Part shown: positions 30,162 through 32,040 of the stretch, one piece after another
Numbering within the stretch: the first letter of the stretch is position 1
Layout: the number at the start of each line of letters is the position of its first letter
Assembly: GCA_020350725.1 (NCBI GenBank)
Contig: CP070719.1
Span: forward strand, 1,693,207-1,725,246
Length of the DNA: 32,040 nt
Direction: 5' to 3'
DNA from: a bacterium
Lineage (GTDB): Bacteria; BMS3Abin14
Made by a program: the position numbers and the translations under genes
Notes under the pieces: generated by a model
Database searches by the model: none
Told to the model about the DNA's origin: nothing
Seen by the model: the letters and a program-made list of their open reading frames with translations, nothing else

Positions 30162-31559
30162 TCACTTCCTGACCACGGGTACCGAGGTCACTGCCGCGGT
30201 CATGTCCACGACAGGCACCTCGAGGGCGTCTTCTCCGAGGAGCTTGTCGGCCAGCTCCTGGGAGAAGGACCTGTACCGGAGGACGGCTTCGATGGCGAGG
30301 TCTCCCTTCTTGACCCTGGACGGAACCAGGAAGGCGTAGTCGCTGGTGTCGGACCCTTTTGGCGGTATTGTCCTGACGCTGGCGAAATGGGAGATCTTCC
30401 AGGGCTTGTGGGTCACATTGCCGTCGCTGTCCACGGCGACGGCCCGGAAGATATCGGCGGCGGGATCGATATTCCCCTCCTCGTCCAGGGCCCCCGATCG
30501 GAATAACACATTACCCTTGCCATCCCTGACGGTGACGTCCAGCCACATCTGGCGGACCTCTGTCAGGCTGGTAGGAAGGTTGTGTCCGGCCGCGACGTTG
30601 ATCACCTCCACATCGAACCTGCCCACTTTGCCCGAAACGAACTCCTCCGGTGCGTGGATCCGAATCTCAGCCGCGCTCTGCAGCCTTTCCCTGGCAATCT
30701 CGGCGTGACGATCGGCACCCAGCAGGGCCGTCACCGTGAAGTTTCCGCCCACGAACTCGTGAGTGTAGACGTTGTCCCGGTCCGGCCCCAGAGGTGAGGC
30801 CTTTCCTGGGTTCCGAGGCCTCTGAAGGGTCCTGGCGGCCTCGATGGCCTTCTCCACCGGCATCATGTGGCAATCCTGGCAGACGATACCCGCCCGTGAA
30901 TAGACCGATTGGCGCCACTCGTCGTAGGTCCGTTCGATGGGGAAGTTGGTCACCGGATGAAAGACATTGTGGCACGATCCGCAGAATTCCGCCGTGGTGT
31001 GAAGTTCCGAATAGGCGGTATCGTGGCCGGGGGAGTTGGAGTCCCTGTAGGGACCCCTCTTGACATCTCCCGGATCCATGAGGAGGGTTCCGTTGTGGGG
31101 CTGAGCGATGGGGGTGTCCCGCCAGGTGGTGTCCAATACCGTGTGGCAGAAGTCACATTGCACTCCTCTGGAGGCGATCTTTCCCGCCTTGAAGACCCCC
31201 TCGTCGGGGTCGAAGGTGACCTCCTCCGAGACAGTGCCGATAGGGGTGTGGCATCCAGAGCACAGGTTCCTGATGGCCCCATCGGTCTCCTGGTCGCCGA
31301 TCCGCCACAGGGCTTGGAAAACGGGGTCCACGAGGGCGTTGGAGTGCATGGAGCCGTTCCACTGGAGATAGATGTCCCGGTGACAGATCTTGCATCTCTC
31401 GGGATCCTCGAACTCGCTCGATTTCACCGGTTTACCCGTCCTGGTGTTCAGCAGCGTCGGAAAGAAGGGGTAATTGTCGGCATCATATGCCTGAGCGCTT
31501 ACAGAAAGCCCCGGCAGCAGCAGGCCGAACAGCAGAAGAAAAGCGGCGGCCTTTCTCAT
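30162..31559 (-). CDS. Exported pentahaem c-type cytochrome (cytochrome c-554-like)
   Basis: The 465-residue protein has a signal peptide (about 1-24) and five CxxCH haem sites: CKICH 56-60, CSGCH 100-104, CDFCH 135-139, CGSCH 193-197 and CQDCH 227-231. Spacing resembles the cytochrome c-554/multihaem families of anaerobes. Further His residues (HSNALVD, HDTAYSELH, HPVTN) may be second ligands. Residues about 255-465 form a beta-rich domain without haem motifs (AAGHNLPTSLTEVRQMW), of the kind seen at the end of some multihaem cytochromes. It is periplasmic or outer-surface, and likely part of an electron chain. GGGAGG lies five bases before the ATG. The next gene follows after ten bases. Confidence 0.93.
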   Translation of the reverse strand: MRKAAAFLLLFGLLLPGLSVSAQAYDADNYPFFPTLLNTRTGKPVKSSEFEDPERCKICHRDIYLQWNGSMHSNALVDPVFQALWRIGDQETDGAIRNLCSGCHTPIGTVSEEVTFDPDEGVFKAGKIASRGVQCDFCHTVLDTTWRDTPIAQPHNGTLLMDPGDVKRGPYRDSNSPGHDTAYSELHTTAEFCGSCHNVFHPVTNFPIERTYDEWRQSVYSRAGIVCQDCHMMPVEKAIEAARTLQRPRNPGKASPLGPDRDNVYTHEFVGGNFTVTALLGADRHAEIARERLQSAAEIRIHAPEEFVSGKVGRFDVEVINVAAGHNLPTSLTEVRQMWLDVTVRDGKGNVLFRSGALDEEGNIDPAADIFRAVAVDSDGNVTHKPWKISHFASVRTIPPKGSDTSDYAFLVPSRVKKGDLAIEAVLRYRSFSQELADKLLGEDALEVPVVDMTAAVTSVPVVRK

Positions 31560-31736
31560 CGAATCCTCCCGGCTCGGTGATCGGACTCCTCATGGCATGA
31601 AGTGCCCATGAGATAACGGACATAAGTATAATAAGTCGGAATTATATTCACAAAAGAACAGAATGTAAAAGAGGCAGGATGGGTGGGATTTGGGACCGCT
31701 GCCGGAGTCCGGGGGGAAACGGACGCGGGGGGAAAT

Positions 31737-32040
31737 GAGTCCAGAGTCCAGAGGCCAGGGTCCAGAGGGGGAGATGGGGCGAGGGGGAGAACAAGCGGAT
31801 GTCATTGCGAACAGGAAACCGCGTGAAGCAATCTATATCTTGGAACTGGGAACGGTGAACTGAGAACTATCTTTTTGGATTTTGGATTTGGGATTTTGGA
31901 TTCCTTTCCGAATCACGAATCACCAATCACGGCAGTGTCAACCGTGAACGGTGAACCAGTCTTTTCGAATCACTGATCACGGCGGTACCCCAACCCTTCG
32001 ACAGGCTCAGGGCAGGCCGTGAACTGGAAACGAGATACCA
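31737..32040. repeat. Composite intergenic repeat block III, inverted relative to blocks I and II
   Basis: The modules appear in reverse complement: GAGTCCAGAGGCCAGGGTCC, the intact 32-base GTCATTGC...GAAGCAAT element at 31801-31832, GGAACTGGGAACGGTGAAC, GGATTTTGGATTTGGGATTT, AATCACGAATCACCAATCAC and ACCGTGAACGGTGAACC. It ends with CCCTTCGACAGGCTCAGGGC at 31994. The 176 bases before it (31560-31736) show no gene; they contain the upstream region of the cytochrome gene. The block runs off the window end. Confidence 0.8.

Overview
The window looks like a chromosomal segment from a high-GC, Gram-negative, anaerobic bacterium, most like a Desulfobacterota (former Deltaproteobacteria) lineage. This rests on gene content, not on a marker gene. 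It has the anaerobe-type homocysteine gene set, a TunR-type tungstate regulator with tupABC, a five-haem cytochrome, outer-membrane and lipoprotein genes (Wzi-like barrel, RlpA), and one gene that only reads through if UGA is decoded as selenocysteine. No rRNA, tRNA, CRISPR array or transposase gene was seen.

Layout. 1-3330: an exported Arg/His-rich protein, a GyrI-like ligand-binding protein, a DHH phosphoesterase, and an orphan LeuA allosteric domain lying between two inverted-repeat elements. 3333-6048: a minus-strand sulfur operon (COG1900 homocysteine protein, COG2122/UPF0280 protein, NIL-ferredoxin) behind a SAM-I riboswitch and terminator. 6404-8171: a plus-strand operon of a small unknown protein, a globin/PsiE membrane protein and MobA. 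8918-10632: cysteine synthase overlapping the selenoprotein, a lipid-anchored thioredoxin-fold protein with a U-x-x-C site. 10888-17838: minus-strand housekeeping and envelope genes (PfkB kinase, RlpA, cyclophilin, ketopantoate reductase, Cys-rich protein, TrmH, Wzi-like, DUF89). 18030-21400: an iron locus of ArsR, FeoB and a DtxR/FeoA-type regulator, with an ArsR-type operator. 21558-23491: YjbQ and a membrane PAS protein. 23912-27428: tunR-tupABC. 27697-31559: DAHP synthase, then a thioredoxin-like protein with CxxCH and FMN-binding-like motifs, next to a pentahaem cytochrome.

How the genes fit together. Two sulfide-fixing routes are present: CysK to cysteine, and the SAM-controlled COG1900 system to homocysteine. 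Tungstate uptake (TupABC), MobA and use of selenocysteine together suggest tungsto- or seleno-enzymes such as formate dehydrogenase elsewhere in the genome; this is inference. Several genes deal with redox or metal homeostasis at the envelope.

The intergenic DNA is unusual. It is built from short, tandem, AT-rich phrases repeated across the window in both orientations. Three composite blocks (about 8226-8708, 23501-23769 and 31737-32040) reuse the same modules. The most interesting items are the UxxC selenoprotein with its SECIS-like hairpin, this modular repeat system, and the thioredoxin/haem/FMN-like protein beside the cytochrome.
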